Numbered from the stretch's first letter, positions 1 through 12,582 are shown. The stretch: 64,000 nucleotides of DNA from Panicum virgatum (GCF_016808335.1 NC_053146.1:26566938-26630937); one strand, 5' to 3'. Numbers and translations are program-made. The notes: generated by a model from the letters alone, not told the origin.

Positions 1-1355
1 ACTGCTTGTGCTGAACTTCGTTATTCAGACCATTTCAGGTAGGCCGCCCCCAGCAGCCTCTATGGCGGTGGGACAGTTCTTCAATCCAGTGGAAGGGGCT
101 AGTGCACTTTCTACTGGCAGGATTATCCGCTCCCGCTTTGCTCCTGAAGTTAGTAACTAGTAACTACCGAAATTTAGAGTATGATATTTCGTCTATTGTA
201 TGCTATGTAATATTGGTCGAATCTTATAAATCTTGATCTCAGGAAATATTTCTGTCAGAAGATCATCCGTTGGCTCTTAACTTATCATTTTCTGCAAGTC
301 TCGGCCTTCTACCAGTAACATTATCACTGAAAACTGCTGGATGCGGAATAAAAAATGCTGGTGACCAAATGGAAGCTGAGAGAAATAGTGAGACATTACT
401 TCTCTTTTGCTCTGTAAATACTAATGTAAAGAGGAAATTACTTTTTGCTCTTGTCCTAGTCTTTACTGGTAACTTTGGTCATAGTAATAACTGATAAAAC
501 AAATGTGGACTTAAAACCTCTATACTAGTGTGTGGAGTGATATCATCAATTAGTGTCCAAGCATGTAAATACTGCCAACACTCCTGTAGTGTAGTGGTAA
601 GCTTCCCAGTTGAGGAAGACATCAACCAGGGTTCAAATCCTGGTGGCAGCAAAAAACCCCCCTCACTGTCAACCAAAAAATAGTGGCAGGCACTGGCCTG
701 TGGCACCTGTGGTTGGTTTGGGCCCTCCTACCAGGGGGTAGTTGCAGTGGTTGCTAACACAATGGGTCGTGATCGGCCCAGATTACGGTGTGGCCGGTGG
801 CCCTATAGGGTGAAGCCAGGGTTCGTGGGTTTTCCCGGCTGGCTTGGCTGAGGTTTCTTCTTGGTGCAATACTGTGGGGGCGGTCTTTCCCCCACCGGTC
901 GAGTTTTATCTTTTTTTTAAATACCGTCTACAAAACCAGACTAGTAATTATGCTGATTACCGGCTAACCTTGTCTGCACCACCTGAATGACCTTTCATAT
1001 ATATATTTTTGGTATTGTAGATCTTTGTAAATTGCGGTGCTTTCCACCTGTTGCTTTGGCATGGGATTCTGTAGCAGGCCTACACATCATTCCAAATATA
1101 TACTCAGAGACTCTAGTGGTTGATTCATCACCTGCTTTTTGGGACTCAGCTGAAGGCACGGACAGAACTACAGTAATGATCCTGGTAAGGTTCTTTTCTA
1201 TGTTGTGTGCCTTTAGATTGACAGTAAAGTAAGTTAGTAACTTAGTGAGTCAAATATGCTCTGTATATGGAAACTGACTGATTTTTTTAGTTGATCTAAA
1301 AATAATAGAATATGTACTCTGTGATACCATACAACAAACTGATCCACAGCAAGCC

Positions 1356-1386
<31 letters not shown>

Positions 1387-4300
1387 GAATCTGAGTTGCT
1401 CTCATCCTCCTCTTTCTCCCCATGTTATCTGGTTCAAAATCCGTGCTCGGATTTGCTGGTCTGGTGGAGCTCCGGCAGGCGACGGCAGCATGTCACCCCT
1501 GTGCGGGTGCGGCGCTGCATAAACGCTGTGAAAAAACACCCCAGGGGGTCACTTGAATAGGTTTACAAAGACGAGTGTCAGATGGTGTAAAATAGACTGT
1601 TTCATAGTTTGGGGAGTTATGTAGTCCACTTCCACTTGCAATAGGTTGGAGGGTTATGTAGACTTCTTCCGTTAATCAAGGGTAGAGTGGACATATGTCA
1701 TGGCCCTGGTTTGGGAGCTGTGCAGAACGTGGGGGTTGAGGATTGCAAGGCATAGACGGCTGTTGAACCTGACACTTGAGATTGGGCGCGCCAGCGATGG
1801 CTGCACCCAATCTCAAGGCCCGGTGTTAGATGAGGATCTCTCCTGATAATTGTTAATTGGTTCCAAATAGATGATTGGCTGGCATATATATAGCCGCCTG
1901 TAACAAATACAATCTACTGACCTGACTAACAAGTAATCTAGAGATAACTTTCCAATCTAACTAACTTGAACATAAACCTAACCTAACTAAAGATATATTC
2001 CTAATAACATAAACCTGCACGTAATCTTGCTGCTGCCATGGGCTCACTGGGCAGGTCGGCCAGCGTTTCACCATGACAAAGTTCTGCAACAACTAAATTC
2101 TTGATTCTTGACAAGTTGTGGAACATATTCTCCTGAAGCTATGGACAAACATAGCAGAACAGAGGGAGTAGTTTATAGTACTAATTTTGTATTTCCAACA
2201 GTGCAGGCAGTTAGCTTGTGGTCATCCTCACCCATTTACTTAACAGATAATTTGGTTGTTAAAACCTGTTAACTTTGATGGGTTTGATTATTTTGCAAGC
2301 TTTGTTTGGCTCCGGTCTATTTTCAAAGCCCACTGATTCAGCTCTATCCACCCAAGTTCAAGTACTTAAAAAGTAAAACCCAGGTGGACCATCTTAATTA
2401 ATCCTAAATTGAAATACTAGAATTTCCAGTGTGGTAATGTCAGCTTCTAACAAATACTCCTATTTAATTTACAGTCTGACAGAACATTATCAGACATTTC
2501 GGATGTCAAGTTGTGTAATACACATTTTTCATTTGTCAGAGAGCTAATTTCTCGTTTTTTAAATTATCCATAGTAAGAAATTAAAACAAGTTATCTCTCA
2601 AATGTAACTCCTCTCAAAATTTGTAGGCTGACCCGCATTGCTCATACAAAATCACTGCTCGTGCTTCACTAAGTGCTGCGGCAAGCAGGTTCTTTTTATT
2701 GTACTCATCAGAGGTAACCTTGTTGTTTCTTTGTACTTTGATCCACGCATGACAGCATGCTGTTACCTTTTCCCTGAGTTGTATTCATATACTGATGATG
2801 ATACAGTAATGTTAAGACTGCTAGATCACATTGATTGTTGAAAGCTATATGATATGGATTAGGTTGGATATGGTTCCAAGAACTGAGAGTAGAGGCGTAG
2901 AGCACCCCCTGTCAAATGATCGCTGGCAGGACTCATCCCCATGGCCTGATTAAGAAGAAGGGATGTTTGATCTATTCCTCGCTTAATCCATCAGAGATGC
3001 AGACTGAACTTTATACACTGTAGATGGATGTTTTGACCACCAAGGAAGTTGCCTCTAACCATGGAATCCTAAAAACATGGAGAATTTCCCTACATGGCCC
3101 TACTAAACTTACCTCTTCCTTGGCCCTTTTTTTCAGAACTTCCCTATATGACCCATTAACTTCGTTTCTTCCCTATTTGGCCCTTCTGTCAGTTTTAAGT
3201 GTTAGCGATGTTAACGGCCACAGGAAAAGACCATTTTACCCCTATTTGTATTTCTATAACCAAATTGATATTGGTACACATTTCTGAACATTTTGAAAAT
3301 AGTACTTGTATATGTTGCAGTGGACTATTTTTGCGTTATTTATAATATATTGAATATATTGACCTTTTTAACAAATAATTGTGCATGACAAATATTGATT
3401 TTATTTTTAAAATTTATGAGTTATTTAAACTAATTTTTATTCTAGACCAAGAAATATTTAGAAACTGCATATGTGCATTTAAGCAAAGATATAGATTTCA
3501 TCACAAGGAGCTCATAAAATTTTATTTTGCATTTTTCTATGATTTTATATCAAATTTATAAGTTTGCAGATTTGAAATGGGGATTGAACTTCAACTTTTA
3601 CAGATAGGCACCTTGGAGTGTGGCTGCGGCGGAGGGGCTTCAAGTCCCAGTGATGGGAGGCTCGGCCGGCGGCGAGGGGTTGTGGGGGAGTACTAGGGAG
3701 GTGAGAGGAACCTCGGGATGGCCTCAGTTGGGGCTGGGGGCGGCCGGAGGTGGCGGCGCGGCAGAGCAGGGGCTCAGCGGCGGGGGAGGCTTGGCTTAGG
3801 TGAGGGAGGTTGGGCTGAGGAGCTTCATGGGGCTTGGGGAAAGCTAGCTCTGGGTTCGGTTGGGGCGGAGGGAGGTCGGAGAGTGTAGCTCGGCATGGAG
3901 GGGCCGACCAGCGGCAATGGTGAGCGCCCCTGCCCGGAGCAGCAGGGTTGGCCGCCGCCTCACGCCCGTCCGGAGCAGCAGCGCTGGCCATCGCTGCCCG
4001 CTGCCCGCATGCATCGTCGCCGCCCCTGATCTACAGTTCAGGTTGGTGAACACGGGAGCAAGAGAAGCCCATCGAGAGGAGACGGTTCAGGGCCTGTTGC
4101 GCACCTATCTCAATGGCTAGGGGTAGTTTCGTCACTTCATATAAAATCTATATCTATACCTATTACTAAAGCGAGTAAGGTTTCCACCTCAAATTTTGGT
4201 TTGGTCCATCTTGTGTCATTGACAGGCGGGCCTTAGTCCATCCCTTATGCGAGTCCGACAACCTTTCATCAATCGAAATCCTAATTGGAACCCAAATAAA

Positions 4301-7300
4301 TTAGTCGGAATCATAATGGAATCTGGACAAATCAATCGGAATCCCAATCGGATTCCGGACAATTAATACCTCGCATGATCACAACACAGCTTGTACATGG
4401 AGTGAATGAACACAAATTTGGTGATATTATGTAGATCTATTATATTACCCGTAGCAACGCACGGGCACTATGCTAGTCAGATAGATGTTCATATATGTTT
4501 AACGGCATGCACTAACAGGAGTGACGGAAGGGCCAAATAAGGGAAGAGGGTCATATAGGGAAGTCCTGAAAAAAAAAGAACCGAGAGGTAAGTTTAGTAA
4601 GGCCACATAGGGAATTTACTCAAAAATATGCGGCTAACATGACAATGACTCACAAATTGTGAATATGCAACAGTTAACTGTGGCACCTCAATTTGCCCTG
4701 ATCACTGATATCCATGATGTTTATCATGGTGGATCTTTCTCATGCATTGCTGGTGGCTATAGCTTACTGATGATCTTTTTGGGAGTAGGTTCTCAGTGTT
4801 TAATTTTCACGACTATTTGACCCACCAGTGGCCAATGAAGCCTCTGTTGTTGCTGCACCACACAATGCTACTGCCTGGATGCTGTTTGTCACTGTAGTAC
4901 AGCAGTAGTAATAAAAAATATTTGCCTATTAATTTTTTTATGTTTTAATCGCCTGTTTAATTGACTTATAAAATCATAGAATTTGTTCAAGTCAAACATT
5001 TCAGTTGCATATGTATTTTCTGTACCATATACAAAAGCCTTTAAAAAAAGATGGTTTCGGGGGTCTGGTCTGCATCTGCATATTTGAAGCTAGTATATTT
5101 TCTATTTTTCCTTGCTATAGTATATTTGCACTGGAATCTGTGTCTTTCACAATACCATGTTAGTAAACATATATTTAACATGTCACTGCATGTTTACTTG
5201 GAACTGCTAACTACTATAGTAACATAACTACATAAGAGGTCAGCAATGCTTTCTTATTTTTTTTAAACTGTAGCCTGTTCAATTGCAGATTCTTGGTTTC
5301 ATGGTGGCCATAATGTTTTTTGGCCTGATGCGACAGTCATCAGCATGGGAATGTGATTCTTCTGTGCCATCCATTTTGTCAGCTATGGAGTCTAATCTTG
5401 GGGTCCCAAAGCCATTCATGTTTCTCTGCATCTTTCCGATACTTATATTTCTTGCCCTTTCATTTTTCTCAACGGAGCAAAAACCACCATTCTGGGCCTT
5501 CTTGTTGGTTACTATGATCTGCTATATAGTTGCTAATGGCTTCACAATTTTGTTGATACTAAGTTCAAAATTATTACTTTATGCGGTTGCCATTCTACAT
5601 GTCTTCATCAAGAGAAGGTCAATACACACTTCTATATCTTTTTTTTATCGAGAACAACTTTTTATCTCTTACATCTTTTTCTTGTTAAAAATACTGCCCC
5701 CTATGGTATTTCACTAAGAAGAGCTCAATAGGAGTGTGGTTTGGGCCTTAACCGCTTTGAGGCCTAGCCCACTACCGACCCCTACATGAGGGTCCGCCAC
5801 AAGTCACCCATACTGTATAGGGGGACCAGGAGTAACTTTTTTTACCCAGCCTGAAATTTGCTCTCACGGGGGGATGCGAACCTAGACACCTAGTACCTGG
5901 GGTGCTACTATGGTCACTGCAACCACTAGGCTACAGGCCCCTTCGCAGGTGGTATTAGTCTTGAAATTACTAATTATCTTGATTAGATTGCTTTGCTTCT
6001 CATATAAGTATATATCTTTTATTAGAAACATTGTTCAGATTAACAATGCCATCAGACAATATTTTTTCTTATATTTTCCCGTATAAGAATATCTATAAGG
6101 AAGATGATCAGTTTTGATTTCAGAACTACCCAGCCTTAATCTACCTCAAATGATTAGTTATTATTTCGTTTCAAGTAATCTGCAAATTGTTTTATGGTTA
6201 TTACCTATGTTCAATCATCTTTTACTTGTTTATTTGCGAGTCCAACTTTTGATTTTTTGTTCACCCCCATAAGTGATTTGTTATGAAGCATAAGTAATTG
6301 TTGACTATATGGACTCTGCGCTCACCATAAAATCATATATCATTGATCTTCCTCTAATCTTGCAACGATGATTTACAGATGGCAATCATGGGGGGATGTT
6401 GTTCAATCTGCATTTCTTCGTCAATTCTTCACTTTCTCTTTTTCATTGCAGTCACTGAGGGTAAACATCCTTTATAAGTGGAGTACATAGAGACCTGCTT
6501 ATCTTGTCTTTCTTTTTCTTTTAGTCCCTTATATTCAGGTGCTAACTAACGTCCTCATGGAAAAGATTGTGCAGATGCTTAAGAACAATCCAAATATAAT
6601 TGTCGCAATTGCTACTTTACCACTTGTCTGTTTGGTTCATCCGGCTATTGGCCTTGGTCTGCTACTTCTCTCTCATATATTCCATGCTCATTCAAATCTA
6701 TGCAGGTGCGTTTTAACTTTAAGGCTGCTTTCAACAGTTTCACTTGATGAAATGTATTTGTATTGTGAGCAGAATATACATAATTTATGTTTTATCTCCA
6801 ACATGCTCCCACCATGTATATTTTATTTCATTTGTGGCTGCAACTCAATATCTAAAGTGGAATTCTTGTCTTATACAGCTTTTTAGCAGCTTCTTTTCGT
6901 AGTATCACTCAGAAAAAGGACTTGCACAAATCCAAGGTGGGTGATAGTGCAGTTCTACTGTCCAAAAGTATATCAGATGGGCTCCAGCAACTTCTGCCGA
7001 TGGATGATAGCCCAAGAGCTCCTAAAAGCTTTACCGACAGTCAACTGGAACTGTTTGATTGTCGGCATGGGATCATGATCTTGCATCTTCTAAGCACACT
7101 CATGTTTGCGCCTTCACTTGTTGCTTGGCTACAGGTTTGTCATTCTTAAGTACCTGAACATCATGAAGCAAATTCCCCCAAGTTTCCAGTTTTCTTTATT
7201 AGATTGGCTTAATCAGTGATGATTCCAATATGTTCCTTCTTCTGTACAGAGGATTGGTATGGGGCAGAGTTTTCCCTGGTTGATAGATTCTGCTATTTGC

Positions 7301-7588
7301 GTTGGTGTTATACTGCATGGACTATTTGGATCCCAACCAAATGTCAGCTGTTGTATATCTTTCAAGCTACCTGGAAGGAGAGGGCATGAAGTTGGTCTGA
7401 GCTTCCTTTACCTCCTGGCTGGCTATTATTCCTTCATAAGCTCTATGGCTTTGGCGCCATATCGATCCTTGTATGCCATGGCAATCATTGGTTACATATG
7501 CTTTGCTTCCAGAATTATTGAGATAAGAAATATGGTGAGGGGTGACATTAGTTCTAGGAGAAGTCGGAAACACTCACATAGACACTGA
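1..7588 (+). CDS. PGAP1: GPI inositol-deacylase (PGAP1 family), 3' nine exons, 5' partial
   Basis: PGAP1-family enzymes act in the ER membrane, removing the acyl chain from the inositol of GPI anchors after attachment to protein. Spliced coding segments are <2-148, 243-387, 1021-1184, 2627-2713, 5289-5617, 6379-6460, 6539-6705, 6879-7134 and 7250-7588. All introns are GT-AG, the phases agree, and the sum is 572 codons including the TGA at 7586-7588. The peptide matches what I know of plant PGAP1 C-terminal halves: PPPAASMAVGQFFNP in the first exon, LCKLRCFPPVALAWDS in the third, DPHCSYK in the fourth. Exons 5 to 9 encode many hydrophobic membrane segments and end near GQSFPWLIDSAICVGVILHG and LLAGYYSFISSMALAPYR. 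The N-terminal lipase part with the catalytic serine lies upstream of the window. Introns 2 and 4 to 5 hold transposons. The 3' UTR follows, facing the convergent NPH3 gene. The family call is confident; splice sites are inferred by eye. Confidence 0.93.
573..918 (+). mobile_element. tRNA-derived SINE in intron 2 of the PGAP1 gene
   Basis: An exact RNA polymerase III A box (TAGTGTAGTGG, 587-597) and an exact B box (GGTTCAAATCC, 630-640) start a unit of about 340 bp that ends in a T run at 911-918. AAATAC occurs at 567-572 and again just after the T run (919-924), a possible short target duplication. The second half (about 715-910) may be a separate SINE-type unit joined to the first. It lies entirely inside an intron. 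It cannot be a functional tRNA gene because no cloverleaf is evident. Confidence 0.55.
1354..1386. repeat. Homopolymer C tract followed by an A tract
   Basis: About 23 C residues followed by about 10 A residues inside intron 3 of the PGAP1 gene. Length calls in such a run are unreliable. I recognise nothing else with confidence in this intron (1185-2626). Confidence 0.9.
3590..4115. other. GC-rich, gene-like segment carried inside the MULE
   Basis: This block is markedly GC-rich compared with the AT-rich intron and the element's TIRs. It is open on both strands: a minus-strand frame at 3545-3991 and a plus-strand frame at 3860-4120, both rich in Ala, Pro and Arg. The arrangement is that of a Pack-MULE, a Mutator element carrying captured host DNA. 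I do not recognise a parent gene and claim no protein function. High GC alone can create such open frames. Confidence 0.45.
4153..4476 (+). mobile_element. Small non-autonomous Helitron nested in the MULE
   Basis: It starts with TC (TCTATACCTATTACTAAAG) after an A and ends with CTAG followed by T, as expected for Helitron insertion between A and T. Just before the 3' end is the family's short hairpin: CCCGT at 4448-4452 pairs with ACGGG at 4461-4465 across an 8-nt loop, and CTAG follows 7 nt later. The length of about 324 bp leaves no room for Rep/helicase. The ends were placed by eye. Confidence 0.72.
5711..5949 (-). mobile_element. tRNA-derived SINE in intron 5 of PGAP1
   Basis: On the minus strand there is an exact A box TAGCCTAGTGG (5923-5933) and a B box GGTTCGCATCC (5872-5882) with one mismatch to consensus. 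A perfect 7-bp target duplication TGGTATT flanks it (5704-5710 and 5950-5956). Its head resembles grass Au-type SINEs (GGGGCCTGTAGCCTAGTGG), an identification from memory. Confidence 0.75.
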
Positions 7589-8312
7589 CACCGTGGAAGT
7601 TGTAGTTTTGCTAGTGTGGAACCGATTTGTGTATGATAGTGGCTCTTGGTTTTTGGTCAATGGTTCGAAACCGCAAAAGCCTGCTTGGTGCTGAGGCTAG
7701 TTTTGTGAGTGAGCAAGGTAGATTCTGTTATTTTTGCAGTTTTGTTGTAGAGATGAGAATGAGATTGTGATCGTGTGGAGATTACTCGTAGCTGAAAGGT
7801 GAATCGGGCTTTTTAACCCTCTGGTTTGAGTCTAGTTTTCTTGTAACTGTTTCGTCCGGAACGATGAATCAGTTATTGTACATTGTTCAATTGCAAGCAG
7901 AGTAGCCCATGAAATGACTTTCGGCAAGGTATATTTAATTGAACTATGCCATATATCAACTTACCTGTACAAAGTTTGTTAGAATTGGCTGATTTTTGAA
8001 AGGTTATGAAAGAGAGGAGCTTGATAGGATGAAGATTTAAAATTCAAAGTAAAACCAGGATCTTTTTGGTGTCATTACTAACCAATTGAGGTAGAATATG
8101 ATGAACAAGTATTTTTTTTCATTGTTGAGCTATCCTAGATTGTATGAGTGTAGCCACTTATTAATCCCCCATCCATTTTAATTACAAAATCTACCCCCTC
8201 ATTCTCTTTCAAGTTTCAACATGGATGCCTATTACATCTCCCACCAAAAATGGGATGCACGGAAATATTTTTTGTTTAAAAAAAATCAAGAATAACTGCA
8301 CACCCGGCTTCA
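7589..8312. other. Convergent intergenic region with two 3' UTRs
   Basis: This is the spacer between the PGAP1 stop (plus strand) and the NPH3-like stop (minus strand). It is AT-rich with no open frame of note. It must contain the 3' UTRs and polyadenylation sites of both genes. I see no canonical AATAAA that clearly sets an end. Confidence 0.6.
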
Positions 8313-11300
8313 TCACTCCTTGTTCCTCATTCTGCTGCTCCTCTCCTGTGTCGTCCTCTCCTTTCTCCCTGCCAGCGGCGGTGTCTTGGTCGACTCCGAC
8401 AGCGACCTTGTCATGGCCGCCGTCACTCCGTCGGCTACCCGGGTGTGATCACGGCGTGGCCGGTGCACGTCTGACTTTTGGTCAGCGGATGAGGCCGGTT
8501 CGTCCTCGTTGGTTCTTGCCGCGAGCCGGGAGATGGCGTCGACCGAGGCCCGGTCTGGCGCGACGGCAGCTCCATGGCTGGCGGCACCCATGGTCCTCTC
8601 CTGCTCGACGAAGAGAAGCTGCACGATGGTGCGCAGCGGCATCCGGTCGTTGGATATCGCCTGCGCCCGCACGTCCGGCGACAGCTTCCGGCAGTCGATC
8701 AGCCGGCACAGCCGCTTCTTGTCCGCCTTGCCAAGCTCCGGGTGCTCCTGCACGCACGCCATGGATCAACTCCTCATCCATCCATGATAAAATTAATTAA
8801 TCAAAGCAATGCATGTTTGTTGGAGATTCCGGACGGACCTTGAGATAGATGTCGATCGCGTAGTAGAGGCCGTCGTGGTCACTGCGGGCGATGTCCGGCA
8901 AGCACTCGACGAGGTCGACGAACTTGGCGACGGGGAAGTCGCGGTCGAGCGCGATGGTCCGCAGGTACTCGTCGAAGATCCTGGCCACCTTGTCCATGGC
9001 GGCGCTCATCCGCCGTCGCTCGTCGGGCGCCGCGGGGCGCTGGAACTGCGCCAGGAAGTGCTCCAGCACGGCCTCCGCCGCGCCGACGTCGTACGCCTGC
9101 GGGTCCGACGGCAGCGGGATGAGCAGGTCCGCGGCCCTCGCCTCGTGGAGCTGCGACCCGGCCTGCCGGATCAGCTGCGCGCGCGTGGACGACGACGCGC
9201 TGACGTAGTTGGCCACCCGCAGCAGCCGGAGCAGGAACCGGCCGGTGACCGACCCCGGCTCGGCGGGGATCATCGTGACGATGGACTCCAGCACGCGGCG
9301 CTGCCTGGCCAGCGTCTCCTCGGCCGCCGCGCTCTGCGCCTGGCCGTTGGCGACGGCGCGGAGCGGGTCGACGAGGTGCTTGCATGCGTAGACGTGCAGC
9401 GCCTCGCCGACGAGCGTCGGCGGGAGCTGGCGCGACGCGCGCACGGTGGAGATGACCGAGCGGAACACCTCCACGTCCAGCTCCGAGACGTCCTCCGTCC
9501 ACCAGTCCTTGGGGACCGACTGGTGGGGTCTCCTCGTGTACCCCGGCCGGGTGTAGGTGTAGGACCAGGTGACCTTGGCCGGCGGCATGAGGATCTTCTC
9601 GACGATGGAGTCGATGCAGGGCTGGACGATGCGGCTCTCGCCCCAGCCGGAGACCCGCCACGCCGCCTGCAGCGCGGCGACCGAGTCCTTCCACCCCTGC
9701 AGGACGCACGAGTCGAAGAAGGCCTCCAGCTTGGCCACCAGGTTCCCCTTGGCGACGGCCTCCGTCATCCGGAGGAACCGCGCCGCCAGCATCGCCGGCA
9801 CCAGGTTCGCCGCGCTGATGCTGATGGAGATGCCGTAGCAGAACTTGGCGCACAGCTCCAGGGCCTCCTCGCCGCCCGGGATGTCGTGCAGCGCCACGGG
9901 CACCGGCTCCTCGTCGCCGTCGTCGGCGTCGGAGCAGAGGCGCTGCAGGAGGCCGCACTTGAGCAGCAGGGGGAACTACAGGTAAACAACACCTGAAATC
10001 AAGAGGCTGGACTAGATTGGAAAGGGGCGATCGAGGCGAGGCCACAAAATTGTCTTCTCGTCTATCTCTTCTGCACTATATTCGTCAGGTCTTTGAATTT
10101 ACAATTGTGAGCTCAAAAGTCCTCAAACACATGCTCTTCCTTGAGGCAGTGGCATCATGTTCCAGTATAAGTTATCTGATGTAAGCATTTTAAGGTACCG
10201 GGAAATCGAAAAATGAAACGAAACTTGCTATACTACTCCCTCCTTCCCCGTTTATAAGGCATGGTGGAACATGACACGGTCTTCTAAACAACACTTTGAC
10301 CATTTATTTATCATATATTATATCACTTTTGATTATAAACTTATAATCATTGTAAAATATATTTGATTATGAATCCAATCATATGAAATTTGCATTATAA
10401 AAATAAAAATTTAATAGTCAAATTATTGGTCAAAAATGACAAGGTTTGAATCTTGATATACGTGTATGCCTTATAAACAGGGAAGGAGGGAGTATTTTGT
10501 TGATTCATGTTCAGTTACACTGAAACCAACAATATATGGGAAATAGGACTCATATTCAGAGTTCCTTTGAAACTAGAGGTAGATCATAGCTTTCAGTTCA
10601 CCACTTGATTACTTTACAAATCGCCAGTAAACTACTCATGTCAGTGGCATTCACGAGACGACCTAAAGAAGAACTGGACAATCTATTCTTCCAGCATCTT
10701 TACTAGGTTGCATGTTATGCAGAAGAAGCTTTTCAAGCGTGTATCTGAAAAAGCGCGAGACAGGCTTTCTTTATGCCATTGTGTGTTCCGATCTGCATGT
10801 GAATTATGACAATCTTAGGTAAAGCAGATCCTTAGCTCGACGAACTGGCCGAGATTCGTTCATTCAATATGCATTTTAATTAGTAAACAAAGATACAGTT
10901 GGTTTGATGCCATCATTGGGCTTTCATCCACACTAATCATTGCAAGCGGCGACTTAGTAAAGGCGGCTTAGTTCATAGCATCATTAGATCCGTGACAATG
11001 CCAATGGAAAGAAAGTGGCAAAGGGGCACATGTGACACAATGAACTATCAGAGAGATGGATCAAGTGCAGCGCCCCATCTTAAACTATGCTCGTCGAATG
11101 CGCTAAGTATTAGGAGTTTCGTAAAGGTAGTGGCTATCAGATCTATGAGCCCTTACAAGTGGTTGCAACTGCAGTTGATTGACAAGAATATATTTTCCCA
11201 ATCAACTTTGTGCTTCAGTATGGAGCAAATCTTTTCAGGGGAGATGTTCCTTGCATCGGATCGATATGGATATTTCAGTTGGCTAACAAGCTTCTTAAAC

Positions 11301-11713
11301 TACTTTTGAGTCACTGAAAACTAGACAAATACATGTCTGTGTGAAAACTTCGAAAAAGATGAACTGTTTGATTAACATCCCATGAGGAAAGTATGAATGT
11401 TTCATAAGAGGAAATGGTGACAACTTTGCATAAATAAAAAATACAAAAACCATTAGTACCTTGTGTAGCTGATACTTTGTGTTGTTGGCATGGATGATGA
11501 GATCCGCGGGTACGTCTGACACCACTGACCTGATAAGCCATAACAATTCAAAACTGCAGAGTAACTCGATAATAATTTTCAAAAAGTATTTGATGCTACA
11601 TGGAGTAAATGTTTGTATTTCCATACAAGAAATAAAATGCTACATGACAGTTACCTGACTGCTTCTTCAGTGTAGAATGTATCGGGTTTTGTTCCAAGCT
11701 TCATGTACTTCAT
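8313..11713 (-). CDS. BTB/POZ and NPH3 domain protein (NPH3/RPT2-like family), four exons
   Basis: Exons in coding order are 11713-11655, 11529-11460, 9975-8839 and 8747-8313, all GT-AG, giving 566 aa. Family members are plasma-membrane-associated adaptors for phototropin or auxin signalling and can serve as CUL3 substrate adaptors. The start MKYMKLGTKPDTFYTEEAV is typical of the family and an in-frame stop lies just upstream. The BTB region follows (SVVSDVPADLIIHANNTKY, then FPLLLKCGLLQRLCSD). The NPH3 domain starts near residue 150 with DWWTEDVSELDVEVFRS, includes GEALHVYACKHL, and reaches DGLYYAIDIYLK, the family's conserved tyrosine motif; the last exon continues HPELGKADKKRLCRLIDCRKLS. 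The C-terminus is basic and Ser-rich. Exons 3 and 4 are very GC-rich. The residues look NPY-like, but I cannot fix the paralogue. A Stowaway sits in the long intron. Confidence 0.93.
10236..10492. mobile_element. Stowaway MITE in the NPH3-like gene's second intron
   Basis: The ends CTCCCTCCTTCCCCGTTTAT and its near-complement (ATAAACAGGGAAGGAGGGAG) are inverted over about 27 bp and flanked by TA on both sides (10234-10235, 10493-10494). CTCCCTCC ends with a TA duplication are diagnostic of Stowaway (Tc1/mariner) MITEs. It is 257 bp long. Confidence 0.93.
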
Positions 11714-12580
11714 TGTGATGATCTTCTTAACGAAGTCCTGCTAATAACATAATATCTCTTAATCCACTAGCTGCTTCAGCTGAATTACTAGACCACATCG
11801 ACATATTGGAAAATAAGAGGAGAACCAAGATTAACGAAACAACAAATTGTCGGTTTCCTCCATTTTGAGTAAAAAATGGAGACAACACCATGTTGAGTCA
11901 TTGAGTGCTTCCTTGACTATCAAATAATACTTTAATCTCACAAAATTTTGCACATCCATCAAACTGTGTGAAAGTTGAATGATTATAAATAAAAAACCTA
12001 AACAGGGCTACAAATTGTTCTGTAGCAAGGATTTCCAGCGACAGGCTGCTAGCAGTCAGTCAGTCACTCATCTTCAGATCCTTCGCTAGAACACAACAGC
12101 TGGACCCGCATTCAGAAGCACAAAATCTTAAATCATACAAAACTTCACAAAGAATCCTTTTCAAGGACAAATTATTAGAACTTAATTGATACCAAAAAAG
12201 AATGAAAAGGCTTTAAAACCGCAACTAACAAAATGCCAGTAAATTATTCAGAACATCCAAATTCAAGAAAAGCTTTTTCTTCAAGCAAAACAGGTGAGGT
12301 AAAGTGGATCCATACCTTGATGAATAAAAAAGGAAAACTCTGAAAACTTATAATCTGCTAGCTAAAAGGTAAAAGCTGGACCTCATGCTCATGGAAAATG
12401 TGAGGTGACTGAGGTGTGGCCCTTCTCATTTGGAGAAAAAGCGCCAATCAGCTTCTGCCAATATATATATACTCTGGGAGGAGAGGAGCTTTCAGGACCA
12501 CAGTTCACTGTGTATGTGCATGTTCGTCTGCCGTGCTCTTTCTTGATAGCTAGCTTTGGGTGAGCCCCATATCCCATCCT

Positions 12581-12582
<2 letters not shown>

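Larger units (their letters stand above)
3080..4621. mobile_element. Non-autonomous Mutator-like element (MULE) in intron 4 of PGAP1
   Basis: Long terminal inverted repeats of about 130 bp bound the element. The left end (from 3080, starting GAGAATTTCCCTACATGGCC) matches the reverse complement of the right end (about 4500-4621) through landmarks such as TACTAAACTTACCTC, CTTCCCTATATGACCC and TTTGGCCCTTC. A 9-bp target duplication flanks it: AAAAACATG at 3071-3079 and AAAAATATG at 4622-4630, with one mismatch. Nine bp is the Mutator superfamily size. There is no transposase frame. Inside are a GC-rich segment (about 3590-4115) and a Helitron. Confidence 0.82.

Noticed and set aside
587..640. 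A tRNA gene, suggested by exact A and B boxes
   Set aside because: No cloverleaf with acceptor and anticodon stems can be drawn, and the unit extends for hundreds of bases to a T run, so it is a SINE.
8809..9996. A long plus-strand open frame (395 codons)
   Set aside because: It is the antisense shadow of the GC-rich NPH3 exon, Arg/Asp/Gly-rich and without domains. The minus frame matches the NPH3 family.
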